Below the pieces are notes generated by a model, which did not search any database, was not told where the DNA came from, and saw only the letters and a program-made list of their open reading frames with translations. The translations under genes and the position numbers were made by a program. 64,000 bases of DNA from Elusimicrobiota bacterium (lineage in GTDB: Bacteria; Elusimicrobiota; Elusimicrobia; UBA1565), in the NCBI GenBank assembly GCA_041660925.1, contig JBAZVI010000008.1:124001-188000 (forward strand), given 5' to 3'. Of the stretch, positions 1 to 6,525 are shown piece by piece. Within the stretch, counting starts at the first letter, position 1; each line of letters starts with the position of its first letter.

Positions 1-183
1 TTCCGCGTTGACCCGCTTTCGGTACTCTATCACCTTTTCAACCACGACGTCCACGCTCTCCCGGACGACGTAGCGGTTGTTGGTCGCGAGGTGGATGACG
101 GTGTCCGGACAGGCCTCCACGGTCTCGATGAGCTCGGCGTTGATGGTCATCGTCGATCCGTTGAGTCGCGTGAGCTTGATCAC
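1..183 (-). CDS. flbD: FlbD-like flagellar protein (partial, cut by left edge)
   Basis: The frame opens with GTG at 183-181 and stays open to the window edge (61 codons). It begins MIKLTRLNGS and continues with an Ala-Glu-Leu-Ile-Glu stretch, a C-P-D-T-V-I motif and a run of Val/Glu ending in IEYRKR. This is the FlbD pattern (Pfam FlbD, usually 60-75 residues), so little is missing. FlbD is a small protein of unclear biochemical role that normally sits in flagellar operons, often just before motA and motB. The start overlaps the stop of the upstream coiled-coil gene by four bases (GTGA), which implies translational coupling. Its presence ties the FliF-FliG fusion upstream to flagellar ancestry and predicts motA/motB genes just outside the left edge. 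Confidence 0.85.
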   Translation of the reverse strand, partial: MIKLTRLNGSTMTINAELIETVEACPDTVIHLATNNRYVVRESVDVVVEKVIEYRKRVNAE

Positions 184-2249
184 GGTTTCCCCCCTCCCGC
201 TCCGGGACCGCGGCGGCATTCCTCGAGCTGCGCCTGAAGGCGGGCGTTGCCCGCCTTCAGCGCCTCGAGGTCCTGCGCGTTCTTGCGGTCCTTCACCTCG
301 TAGGCGATCTTGAGCCGGTTCCAGTTGTCGCGCTCGGCGCAGAGGGCGGCGAAGCGACGCTCCTCGGCCGCGGCGCGGGCCTGGGCCTCGCCCGCGACGG
401 TCTCGAGCCGGCGCACCTGCTCGCGCAGGGCGATGAGGGCCTTCTCCTGCTCGCCGCGCTCGCGCGCATGCGCGGAGCGCCACTCCTCGTCGAGAGCGGA
501 GCGCCCGCGCATCTCGTCGTGCGACTGCTGGAGCTTGGCGAGTTCCTGGCGGGAGGCGTGGAGCTCCTCCTCGAGCCGGCGGCGGGCCTGGTCCGCGCCC
601 TGGGACTGCTGGGCGGCCTTCTCGGCCTCGAGCTTGAGCCGGCGCGCGATCTCCTCCTCCATCGCGGCGCGCAGACGGGACTGCCGGTCGGCGAGCTCGC
701 GCTCCATCTCCGTACGGGCCTCCCCCTGCACGCGGACGACCTGCGCCTGCAGCTCCTCCTGGGCGCGCAGCTTCAGGCGCGACTTCTCGGCGTCGAAGCG
801 CTTGGCGGCCTCGACCTCGGCGCTCTTGCGAAGCTCGAGCTCGCGGTCCTGCCACCGGCGCTGGAGCACGAGGAACTCGGCCTTGTAGCGCTCGTTGAGG
901 TGCAGGACCTCGTCCTTGAGCTTCTGGGCCTCCCCGGCCTGGACGCGCAGAGCGGCGAGCTGCTTCTCCATGGCGCCGGCGACGGCGCGCATGCGCTGCA
1001 GGGCGGCCCCGGCCAGATCGGCCTGGGCCTTGGCCTTCTTCGTCTCCCCCTCGGATTCGCTCTTGACCCGGCGGATCTCCGACTCGTAGTCGGCGCGCAG
1101 GCGCTGGGCCAGCGACATGAGCTCGTTCTGGAGCTTCTCGTTGTCCTCGAGCAGGCGCTGCTCGCGCTCCTTCGAGCCCGCGCGCTCGACCTGCAGCTCG
1201 CGCTCGAGGCGCTCGTGCAGGACATGGAGCTGGTCCTGGGACTTCTCGAGCTCGGCCTTGACGCGGTAGAACTCGCGCTCGCGCTCCTCCGCCCCCTGGG
1301 TCTTGGCCTGGAGGGCGGCGTTCTCCTGGACGAGACGGGCGAGCTTCTCGTCGACGGACTTCTTGTCGACGTCGAGCTTGCGGAACTCGAGCTCGATGCC
1401 CTTCAGGGACTCGGCCGCGCCCTTGGCCTGGCGCAGCTCGTCCTCGCGCGCGTGGATGAGGCGCTGCCAGTGGGCCTTCTCCTCCAGCCAGCGGCGCTCG
1501 ATCTCCTGGATGCGGTGCGTGAACTGCCCCTCGATGTCGCGGTCCTGGGCCTCCCGCTGGGACATCTGCCCCTTCAGCGTGTGGACCCAGGTCTCGCGCT
1601 CCTGCCCGAGGCGCGCCTCGAGCTCCTGGACGCGGGCCTCCAGCTTCAGCCGCGTCTCCTCCATCTCCCCCTCGCGGCGGTCGCGGCGCAGCTTGTCCTG
1701 CACGTCCTTGATGGAGACCTCGACGCGGGAGGCGATCTCGGACTCCTCCTTGGACTTGAGGCTCGCGAGCAGGACCTTCTCACGCTCGTCCTGCAGGCGG
1801 CGCTCGAGCAGCGCGATCTTGCGCTCGTAATCGACGGGCGGCGGAGCCGGGGGAGCCGCGGGAGCCGCGGGAGCCGGAGCGGCCGCCGGCGCGGCGGGCA
1901 TCGCCCACATCGGGGCGGCCATGAAGGGCATCTGCGGCATCATCCCGGGGCCCATCATGGGCATCCCCGCCATGGGGGACATCGCCATCCCCGGCATCCC
2001 CCCCGCGGGGGCGGGAAAGCCGAAGCCGGACGGAGGAGCGCTCGCCGCGGGCGGAGGCGGCGGGGCGTTCCCCGACAGGGGAGGCCTCGCCCCGGGCAGG
2101 GGCGGCTTCGCCCCGGGCAGAGGCGGCTTCGCCCCGGGCAGGGGCGGCGCCCCCGGCAGAGGCGGCTTCGCCCCGGGCAGTGGCGGCTTCGCCGCCCCGG
2201 ACGGGGGAAGAGGAGGAAGGTTGGGTTTCTTCTCGGGTTGCTCAGCCAT
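180..2249 (-). CDS. Proline-rich, long coiled-coil protein of unknown function
   Basis: About 689 residues. Residues 1-60 carry tandem PPLPGAK-type repeats, followed by a Pro/Ala/Met-rich low-complexity stretch to about residue 140. From about 145 to near the end it is an almost uninterrupted, highly charged Glu/Arg/Lys/Gln/Leu coiled coil. There is no signal peptide or membrane segment, so it should be cytoplasmic. I chose ATG at 2249 because GGGTGA lies five bases upstream; a GTG at 2258 is the alternative. It lies 32 bases after the FliF-FliG-TPR gene and overlaps flbD by four bases, so the three are probably co-transcribed. The second motor locus has an analogous soluble coiled-coil gene (57173-57979) next to its FliF-FliG fusion, suggesting a scaffold or linker at the cytoplasmic face. 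I recognise no family; the function is unknown. Confidence 0.85.
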   Translation of the reverse strand: MAEQPEKKPNLPPLPPSGAAKPPLPGAKPPLPGAPPLPGAKPPLPGAKPPLPGARPPLSGNAPPPPPAASAPPSGFGFPAPAGGMPGMAMSPMAGMPMMGPGMMPQMPFMAAPMWAMPAAPAAAPAPAAPAAPPAPPPVDYERKIALLERRLQDEREKVLLASLKSKEESEIASRVEVSIKDVQDKLRRDRREGEMEETRLKLEARVQELEARLGQERETWVHTLKGQMSQREAQDRDIEGQFTHRIQEIERRWLEEKAHWQRLIHAREDELRQAKGAAESLKGIELEFRKLDVDKKSVDEKLARLVQENAALQAKTQGAEEREREFYRVKAELEKSQDQLHVLHERLERELQVERAGSKEREQRLLEDNEKLQNELMSLAQRLRADYESEIRRVKSESEGETKKAKAQADLAGAALQRMRAVAGAMEKQLAALRVQAGEAQKLKDEVLHLNERYKAEFLVLQRRWQDRELELRKSAEVEAAKRFDAEKSRLKLRAQEELQAQVVRVQGEARTEMERELADRQSRLRAAMEEEIARRLKLEAEKAAQQSQGADQARRRLEEELHASRQELAKLQQSHDEMRGRSALDEEWRSAHARERGEQEKALIALREQVRRLETVAGEAQARAAAEERRFAALCAERDNWNRLKIAYEVKDRKNAQDLEALKAGNARLQAQLEECRRGPGAGGGKP
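2085..2196 (-). repeat. Tandem repeat encoding PPLPGAK units
   Basis: A unit of about 21 bases (plus-strand core GGCGGCTTCGCCCCGGGCAG) is repeated about five to six times with small length variants. It encodes the PPLPGAK/PPLPGAR repeats near the N-terminus of the coiled-coil protein. Near-identity of the units at DNA level suggests recent expansion and likely copy-number variation between strains. Confidence 0.85.
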
Positions 2250-2281
2250 GATGTTCACCCATTGGGAGCTTCATGTGGAGA

Positions 2282-4249
2282 TCATGCGGGCTTGTTCTGC
2301 GCCTTGTAGTCGTCCACCCAGGCCTGCAGCTGGGGGTCCGGGTTGTGGGCCAGGGACTTCTCATAATAAAGGAGGGCTTCGGAGGCCCGGCCCATCTGGA
2401 AGAGGTCGGAGCCCAGATACTGATAGGCCTGCCACAGGTCGGGGTCGAACTCGATGGCCTGCTGGAAATACTTGACGGCCTCGTCGGTGTTCCCCGCCTC
2501 GTGGCTGGCGACGCCCGCGTCGAAGTAGCGCTTCGCCTCCTCGGGGTCGATGCGGGCCCGGACCGCGTCCTCGATGGACGGGGCCGCGGGTCCGGCGCCC
2601 TCCTTCTCGTCCCTGCGCGCCGCGGCGGCGCGCGCGAGGGGCGCGATGACCTGCTGGAAGCCCCCTTCGTCCTTGCCGCTGCGCACGGCGATCTTGCCCT
2701 GCCGGTCGAGGGCCTTGATCTGGTCCATGATCTTCGCGCGCTCCTCCTCGATCTGCTGGGGTGAGACGCCCTGGGTGTACTCCATGGACTCCTTGAGCAG
2801 CGAGGCGGCGCCGGAGGACATGTTGCTGAAGAACTTGTTGACGACCTCGGGCGCCGCGCCGGTCAGGGCGCGCGCCATGCTCTCGGTCTTGAGCTCGCGC
2901 ACGACCACCTGCATGTCGCGGTCGGGGAAGCCGGCGATGTCCTCGAAGAGGAGGATGAGGCGGCGGACATGGTCGTAGACGGCGGGCTTGTCGTTCTTGA
3001 GATACTCGAGGATGTTCGTGCGGGTCTGGCCGTCGGCCTCCTCCAGCATCTGAGTCAGGCGCTCGATGCCTCCGACCACGAACTCGACGTTCTCCTTGAT
3101 CTCCGCGTCGATGGCCGCGACCTGCTCGCGGGTCACCTGGCGGACGGTGAGGGCCTCCATGGCCACCTTGGCCTGCAGCTCCAGCGGCAGCGCGGTGAGG
3201 ACCTGCCGGGCGTATTCCGGGCGCAGGTAGCTGAGCACCACGGCGATGAGCCAGGGCTCCTCGCGGCGGATCTGGAAGAGGTTCGCCAATCGCTTGAGGT
3301 TCGTCTCGTTGATGTACGCGAAGGGCTCCATCTTCTTGGCCATATCGTCCTCCTCATCATCCGGCGGCGGCGGCGGCGGAAGCTCGGGGGGCTTGTTGCC
3401 CACCAGGATGTCGAGCAGCCCTTCCTCCGCGCCCGACCCGCCGCCCCCTCCGCCCTCTTCCTCCTCCGGCGGCTCGATGTTGGACTCGACGTTGATCTCG
3501 GCGGCCGGCTTCTGGACGAGGGCCTCGACGTAGCGGCGGAGGAAGCGCGCGAAAGGCCCGAAAAGGAAGAGGAGCAGGAGCAGGAGGAGGGTCGCATAGA
3601 GCAGCGGGAGATAGACCCGGGGCTCCTTGAAGTCGTCGCGCCAGTCGTGCTCCTTGAACTGGTACTTCATCGGCTTGAAGAAGACGTCCTCGGGCTTGAT
3701 CTTGTAGCGCGCCATCGCGTCGACGATGAGCCCGCGGATCTCCTTGAGCTTCGCGGCGGGCGCCTTCTCGTCGTGGAAGACCGTGGTCTGGAACTTCTTC
3801 ATCACGAGTTCCTGCGCGTAGAACTCCTCCTGCTCGGTCTTCGACTGCTGGGCGGCCTGCCCCACGGCCGCCTCGGGCTTGCCCTTGTCGGAGAGGTTGG
3901 AGATGTTCTTGGGCTTGGGAACGCCCGGGAGCGCCCAGTCGCCGAAGACCGCCTGCCCTTTCTCTCCCTTCTCTTTGTATTTTTCGGCGATGCCGGCGCC
4001 CTCGCGCAGGCTCTCGCGCCGCTGGGCCCGCATCTCGATCTCCACGTCGACGAAGACGGCCGCGCGGTCCTTGCCGAAGAGGGGGTCGAGGATGTCCTTC
4101 TGGATGCGGGTCTCCGCGTCCTTGATGATCTGCTCGCGCTGGTCGACGAGGGTGAGCGGCGGGACCTGGACGACGTCCGTCGCCCGGGCGAGGCCCGGGA
4201 GAGCGAGGAATGCGGATAGAACGATACTTTTCCCCATAGTGCCGCTCAT
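2282..4249 (-). CDS. FliF-FliG fusion with C-terminal TPR (flagellar rotor-like)
   Basis: 655 residues. An N-terminal signal peptide (about 1-24) precedes a periplasmic part with an ILDPLFG...VFVDVEIE segment like the C-terminal periplasmic part of FliF. A strong membrane helix (about 214-234, Leu-rich) leads to an acidic/Gly/Pro linker (about 255-310). FliG middle and C-terminal domains follow (about 325-530): EPWLIAVVLSYLRPE, then LLFEDIAGFPDRDMQ (the torque-helix region with DRD) and SNMSSGAASLLKE, matching the canonical NMS-x-RAA motif. A TPR pair closes the protein (about 568-655). FliG-N, which normally docks on FliF, is absent, as expected for a covalent fusion. Start: ATG 4249; ATG 4237 (MGKS) is a good alternative for the signal peptide. 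It heads the run to the coiled-coil and FlbD-like genes. The FliG assignment is secure; the FliF part rests on pattern and topology. Confidence 0.88.
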   Translation of the reverse strand: MSGTMGKSIVLSAFLALPGLARATDVVQVPPLTLVDQREQIIKDAETRIQKDILDPLFGKDRAAVFVDVEIEMRAQRRESLREGAGIAEKYKEKGEKGQAVFGDWALPGVPKPKNISNLSDKGKPEAAVGQAAQQSKTEQEEFYAQELVMKKFQTTVFHDEKAPAAKLKEIRGLIVDAMARYKIKPEDVFFKPMKYQFKEHDWRDDFKEPRVYLPLLYATLLLLLLLFLFGPFARFLRRYVEALVQKPAAEINVESNIEPPEEEEGGGGGGSGAEEGLLDILVGNKPPELPPPPPPDDEEDDMAKKMEPFAYINETNLKRLANLFQIRREEPWLIAVVLSYLRPEYARQVLTALPLELQAKVAMEALTVRQVTREQVAAIDAEIKENVEFVVGGIERLTQMLEEADGQTRTNILEYLKNDKPAVYDHVRRLILLFEDIAGFPDRDMQVVVRELKTESMARALTGAAPEVVNKFFSNMSSGAASLLKESMEYTQGVSPQQIEEERAKIMDQIKALDRQGKIAVRSGKDEGGFQQVIAPLARAAAARRDEKEGAGPAAPSIEDAVRARIDPEEAKRYFDAGVASHEAGNTDEAVKYFQQAIEFDPDLWQAYQYLGSDLFQMGRASEALLYYEKSLAHNPDPQLQAWVDDYKAQNKPA

Positions 4250-4256
4250 CGTCCCT

Positions 4257-4285
4257 AGTGTAAGGCCCTCCTGTTACAAATTCAA
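4257..4285 (-). promoter_or_regulatory. Weak candidate promoter for the FliF-FliG-TPR gene
   Basis: Read on the minus strand, TTGAAT (4285-4280) and TACACT (4262-4257) are 17 bases apart. A start site would fall almost on the ATG at 4249, giving a leaderless message, or a short leader if ATG 4237 is used. The match is modest and the position unusual, so confidence is low. Confidence 0.25.
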
Positions 4286-4309
4286 GTCGAGAAAGCGCGT
4301 TTATTACGG

Positions 4310-4337
4310 GTACTTCCGTGGGCCACCCCGGAAGTAC
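4310..4337. promoter_or_regulatory. 9-bp inverted repeat upstream of the FliF-FliG gene
   Basis: GTACTTCCG (4310-4318) and CGGAAGTAC (4329-4337) are perfect reverse complements separated by 10 bases. It lies between the PorV-TPR terminator and the FliF-FliG-TPR start. It could be an operator or a leader hairpin; nothing in the sequence decides between them. Confidence 0.4.
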
Positions 4338-4408
4338 TCTGCATAGCACAAGCTATTCCCGGCATCGAATCGCCGATTAAACGCACCTTTCGTCTGACAT
4401 CGGGCCGT

Positions 4409-4435
4409 AAAAAAATGAAGGCCGGGGGCCCGGCC
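4409..4435 (-). terminator. Rho-independent terminator after PorV-TPR
   Basis: On the minus strand a GGCCGGG/CCCGGCC hairpin (4435-4420) is followed by TTCA and seven T residues (4415-4409). It sits about 85 bases past the PorV-TPR stop and separates that gene from the FliF-FliG unit. Confidence 0.8.
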
Positions 4436-4494
4436 GCGCAGCCTCAGTTCTGCGCGGGCCGTTCGGCGTCCCCCCCGGCCTCAAACCCTTGCCG

Positions 4495-4523
4495 CCCCTG
4501 AGCGCGTCCCGCGCGCTCAGGGG
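4495..4523 (-). other. 12-bp perfect hairpin spanning the PorV-TPR stop codon
   Basis: CCCCTGAGCGCG (4495-4506) pairs perfectly with CGCGCTCAGGGG (4512-4523) around a five-base loop. The stop codon (4519-4517) lies in one arm. It may stabilise the mRNA 3' end; no T-tract follows directly. Confidence 0.6.
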
Positions 4524-6106
4524 ATACGCTTGATGAACTCGCCGACGACCTTGTTGTTCGGGTCGATCTCGATGACCCGGCGCCAGACCGCCTTCGCCTT
4601 CGACTTCTCCTCCATCATGAAGAACGCCGAACCCATGATCTCGAGCGCGGTGACGTTGTTGGGCTCGAGGTCGAGCACGTCCTGGGCGCGGCGGATGGCG
4701 AGGTCGTACTTGCCGTCGTAGATGGCCTGGCGGGCGTCGTAGAGCTTCTGGTCGACGAAGGTGAACTGCTCCGGGCCGTCCGCGCGGCGGGTCAGTTCGC
4801 TGACGCCCGCCTCCTTCTCGACCACGTTGAGCAGGGTGAGCGTCTTCTCGTCCTTCGGATTCTTGTTGTAGGCGTAGCGCAGGGCGTTGACCGAGCTGCG
4901 CAGGTCGCGGCCGTCCACGTAGGAGATGACGCCGCGGCGGACGTAGGTCTGGAACTCCTCGCCGCCCTGGGCCTGGGGCACGTAGGTGACGACGGTCTGC
5001 AGGCGGACCAGCATCGCCTTGACCTGCTTGTTGTTCGGCGAAGCGTCGAGCGCCTGGTTCAGGCGCAGGGCCGCGAGCTGGAAGTCGCCGTCCTTGAAGG
5101 CCTGATAGCCCTGCTCGACGAGGATCTTCACCTGGTCGGCGGAGCGGTCGTCGCGCGAGCGGCCGAAGCGGAAGGTCACCGACATGCGCGTGCTCGCGCC
5201 GAGGTCGTGGATGCCCTGCGCAAGGTCGATCTGGAGACGCTGGAAGCGGAAGCCGAAGCCGAAGTCCGTCTCCTGGATCTGCGGCGCGGCGAGCAGGCCG
5301 AAGCGGAAGGCGAACCAGCGCGCCGCCCAGTACTCGCCGCCGAAGCGCCAGTTGACGTCGGCGTACTGCGGCTTGGAGATGTCGAAGCCCATGAGGAGGC
5401 GGTCCTTGAAGAGGCGCAGGCTGTTTCCGACCTTCACGATGACGGGGAACTTGTCGTCGGTGTCGCCGCCGGTCTTGCTGTAGACGTTCTGGATGCCGAG
5501 GGCGAGGTTGTAGAAGGGGCTCATGCGCCGCATCGCGGTGACGTCGAGCGCCATCGTGCTGTCGGCGGAGGAGGCGAGCTGGCGGGTGATCTGCTTCAGC
5601 GAGATGCCGAAGGCGGTCGTCTCGGTCGCCTCTTTGCCCCAGGAGAAGGCCGTCGCGCGCTGCTGGTCGGCGAAGGTGCCGCCCTTGGTGACGCTGGTGG
5701 GCTCGCCGGTCGCGGGGTCGAACACCGCGTCGACCTTCTCGAAGCCGCCCGAGGTCAGCTGGGTCATGCCGAGGGAGAAGGTGCCCTTGGTGGCGGTCGG
5801 GTGCGCGTAGCCCATGTAGTTGAAGGAGGTCTGCTCGAAGAGCGTCGCCTGCATCGTCGTGAATTCCTTGCGCTGCAGGTAGGCGAGGCCGGCGGGGTTC
5901 CAATAGGCGGCCGTGGCGTCGTCGGCGATGGCGAAGAACGCTCCGCCCATCCCCAGCGCGCGGGCGCCGACGCCGAACTCCAGGAAGGCGCCGGGGCGCC
6001 CGCCCGATTCCGCGGCGTCCGCCGGCAGGCAAAGCGAAAGCCCCAGCGCGGCGCCCGAGAGCGCCGCCCAAAAGGGCCTGTCTACGACGAGCCGCATGGC
6101 CTTCAT
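4517..6106 (-). CDS. PorV-like outer-membrane beta-barrel fused to a TPR domain
   Basis: 529 residues. A signal peptide (1 to about 31, ending in ADA) leads to the PorV/PorQ (UPF0164, FadL-like) signature: GARALGMGGAF...DDATAAYWNPAGLA. Beta-rich sequence continues to about residue 310 (SVTFRFG). The C-terminal 200 residues are TPR-like and include IYDGKYDLAI. In type IX secretion PorV carries cargo across the outer membrane; related proteins also occur in bacteria without a proven T9SS. The C-terminal TPR is not part of classical PorV and should sit in the periplasm. An upstream in-frame ATG at 6220 would add 38 residues, but that stretch is the riboswitch, so the start is ATG 6106. It forms its own unit: promoter, c-di-GMP riboswitch, gene, terminator. 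The TPR part is clearly related to the protein at 61502-62485. Confidence 0.87.
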   Translation of the reverse strand: MKAMRLVVDRPFWAALSGAALGLSLCLPADAAESGGRPGAFLEFGVGARALGMGGAFFAIADDATAAYWNPAGLAYLQRKEFTTMQATLFEQTSFNYMGYAHPTATKGTFSLGMTQLTSGGFEKVDAVFDPATGEPTSVTKGGTFADQQRATAFSWGKEATETTAFGISLKQITRQLASSADSTMALDVTAMRRMSPFYNLALGIQNVYSKTGGDTDDKFPVIVKVGNSLRLFKDRLLMGFDISKPQYADVNWRFGGEYWAARWFAFRFGLLAAPQIQETDFGFGFRFQRLQIDLAQGIHDLGASTRMSVTFRFGRSRDDRSADQVKILVEQGYQAFKDGDFQLAALRLNQALDASPNNKQVKAMLVRLQTVVTYVPQAQGGEEFQTYVRRGVISYVDGRDLRSSVNALRYAYNKNPKDEKTLTLLNVVEKEAGVSELTRRADGPEQFTFVDQKLYDARQAIYDGKYDLAIRRAQDVLDLEPNNVTALEIMGSAFFMMEEKSKAKAVWRRVIEIDPNNKVVGEFIKRIP

Positions 6107-6220
6107 GTTCGGTAGCCAGACCTCCCCGCCCGCTGCGGGGATCCAGGCTTTGCGCCCCCGGCTTTCACCGGGTTTGCCGTTGTCGCCGGAAGGCCGGCTC
6201 CGCGCGCCCATGCCGAACAT
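6105..6220 (-). ncRNA. GEMM-I (c-di-GMP-I) riboswitch upstream of PorV-TPR
   Basis: On the minus strand the core reads GCGACAACGGCAAACC (ending at 6171), a short hairpin capped by GAAA, then GCAAAGCC (6153-6146), a CCCCGC/GCGGGG hairpin and GGCTACCGAAC running into the ATG. These are the conserved GEMM-I elements: GGCAAACC, GNRA tetraloop, CGCAAAGCC, second hairpin and the 3' TACCG. ATGTTCGG (6220-6213) is complementary to CCGAACAT (6112-6105), which includes the first two bases of the start codon. Translation-level control is therefore plausible. The element lies directly downstream of a strong promoter. Confidence 0.88.
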
Positions 6221-6266
6221 CCCCGGGCCGTCGCGCCGAGACCGCCATCCGGTCTGCTACGCCCAT

Positions 6267-6295
6267 AGTATAGACCCGGCATCTTGACTTGTCAA
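6267..6295 (-). promoter_or_regulatory. Sigma-70-type promoter for riboswitch and PorV-TPR
   Basis: On the minus strand a perfect TTGACA (6295-6290) is followed after 17 bases by TATACT (6272-6267). The -35 box lies within the perfect palindrome CTTGACAAGTCAAG (6296-6283), a possible operator. A closely similar promoter drives the giant-protein operon (43772-43799). Confidence 0.82.
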
Positions 6296-6420
6296 GGCCT
6301 TTCCCGCCTCCGCCCGGGGGAGCCTCCCCCGGCGCGGACAGGATACCTGGGCCCTGTTAAGGAAGGATTACGGGTGGACCCTATTAGGTCAAGACCCAGA
6401 CGTCCGAATCTTCCCGCCCT

Positions 6421-6507
6421 CTCCCCCCTTCAGGGGGGAGACACAGAGGGGGGAGCTCCCAAAAAGTAGAAATCCCCCCCCTTCCTACCTTCCCCCGCAG
6501 GGGAAGG
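6421..6507. repeat. Two GC-rich palindromes after the giant gene
   Basis: CTCCCCCC-TTCA-GGGGGGAG (6421-6440) and CCTTCCCC-CGCA-GGGGAAGG (6488-6507) are perfect hairpins in the spacer between the giant gene stop (6526) and the PorV promoter (6295). On the minus strand the two follow the giant gene and could end or protect its transcript, although no clean T-tract follows. Similar small palindromes recur elsewhere in the window. Confidence 0.6.
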
Positions 6508-6525
6508 AGTTGAGGAAAACGACTC

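Noticed and set aside
468..2309. A long plus-strand Leu/Glu/Gly-rich frame opposite the coiled-coil gene.
   Set aside because: It is a shadow of the coiled-coil codons on the other strand and has no start signal or domain.
6107..6220. An N-terminal extension of PorV-TPR beginning at ATG 6220.
   Set aside because: The extra 38 codons are the c-di-GMP riboswitch; the signal peptide begins at 6106.
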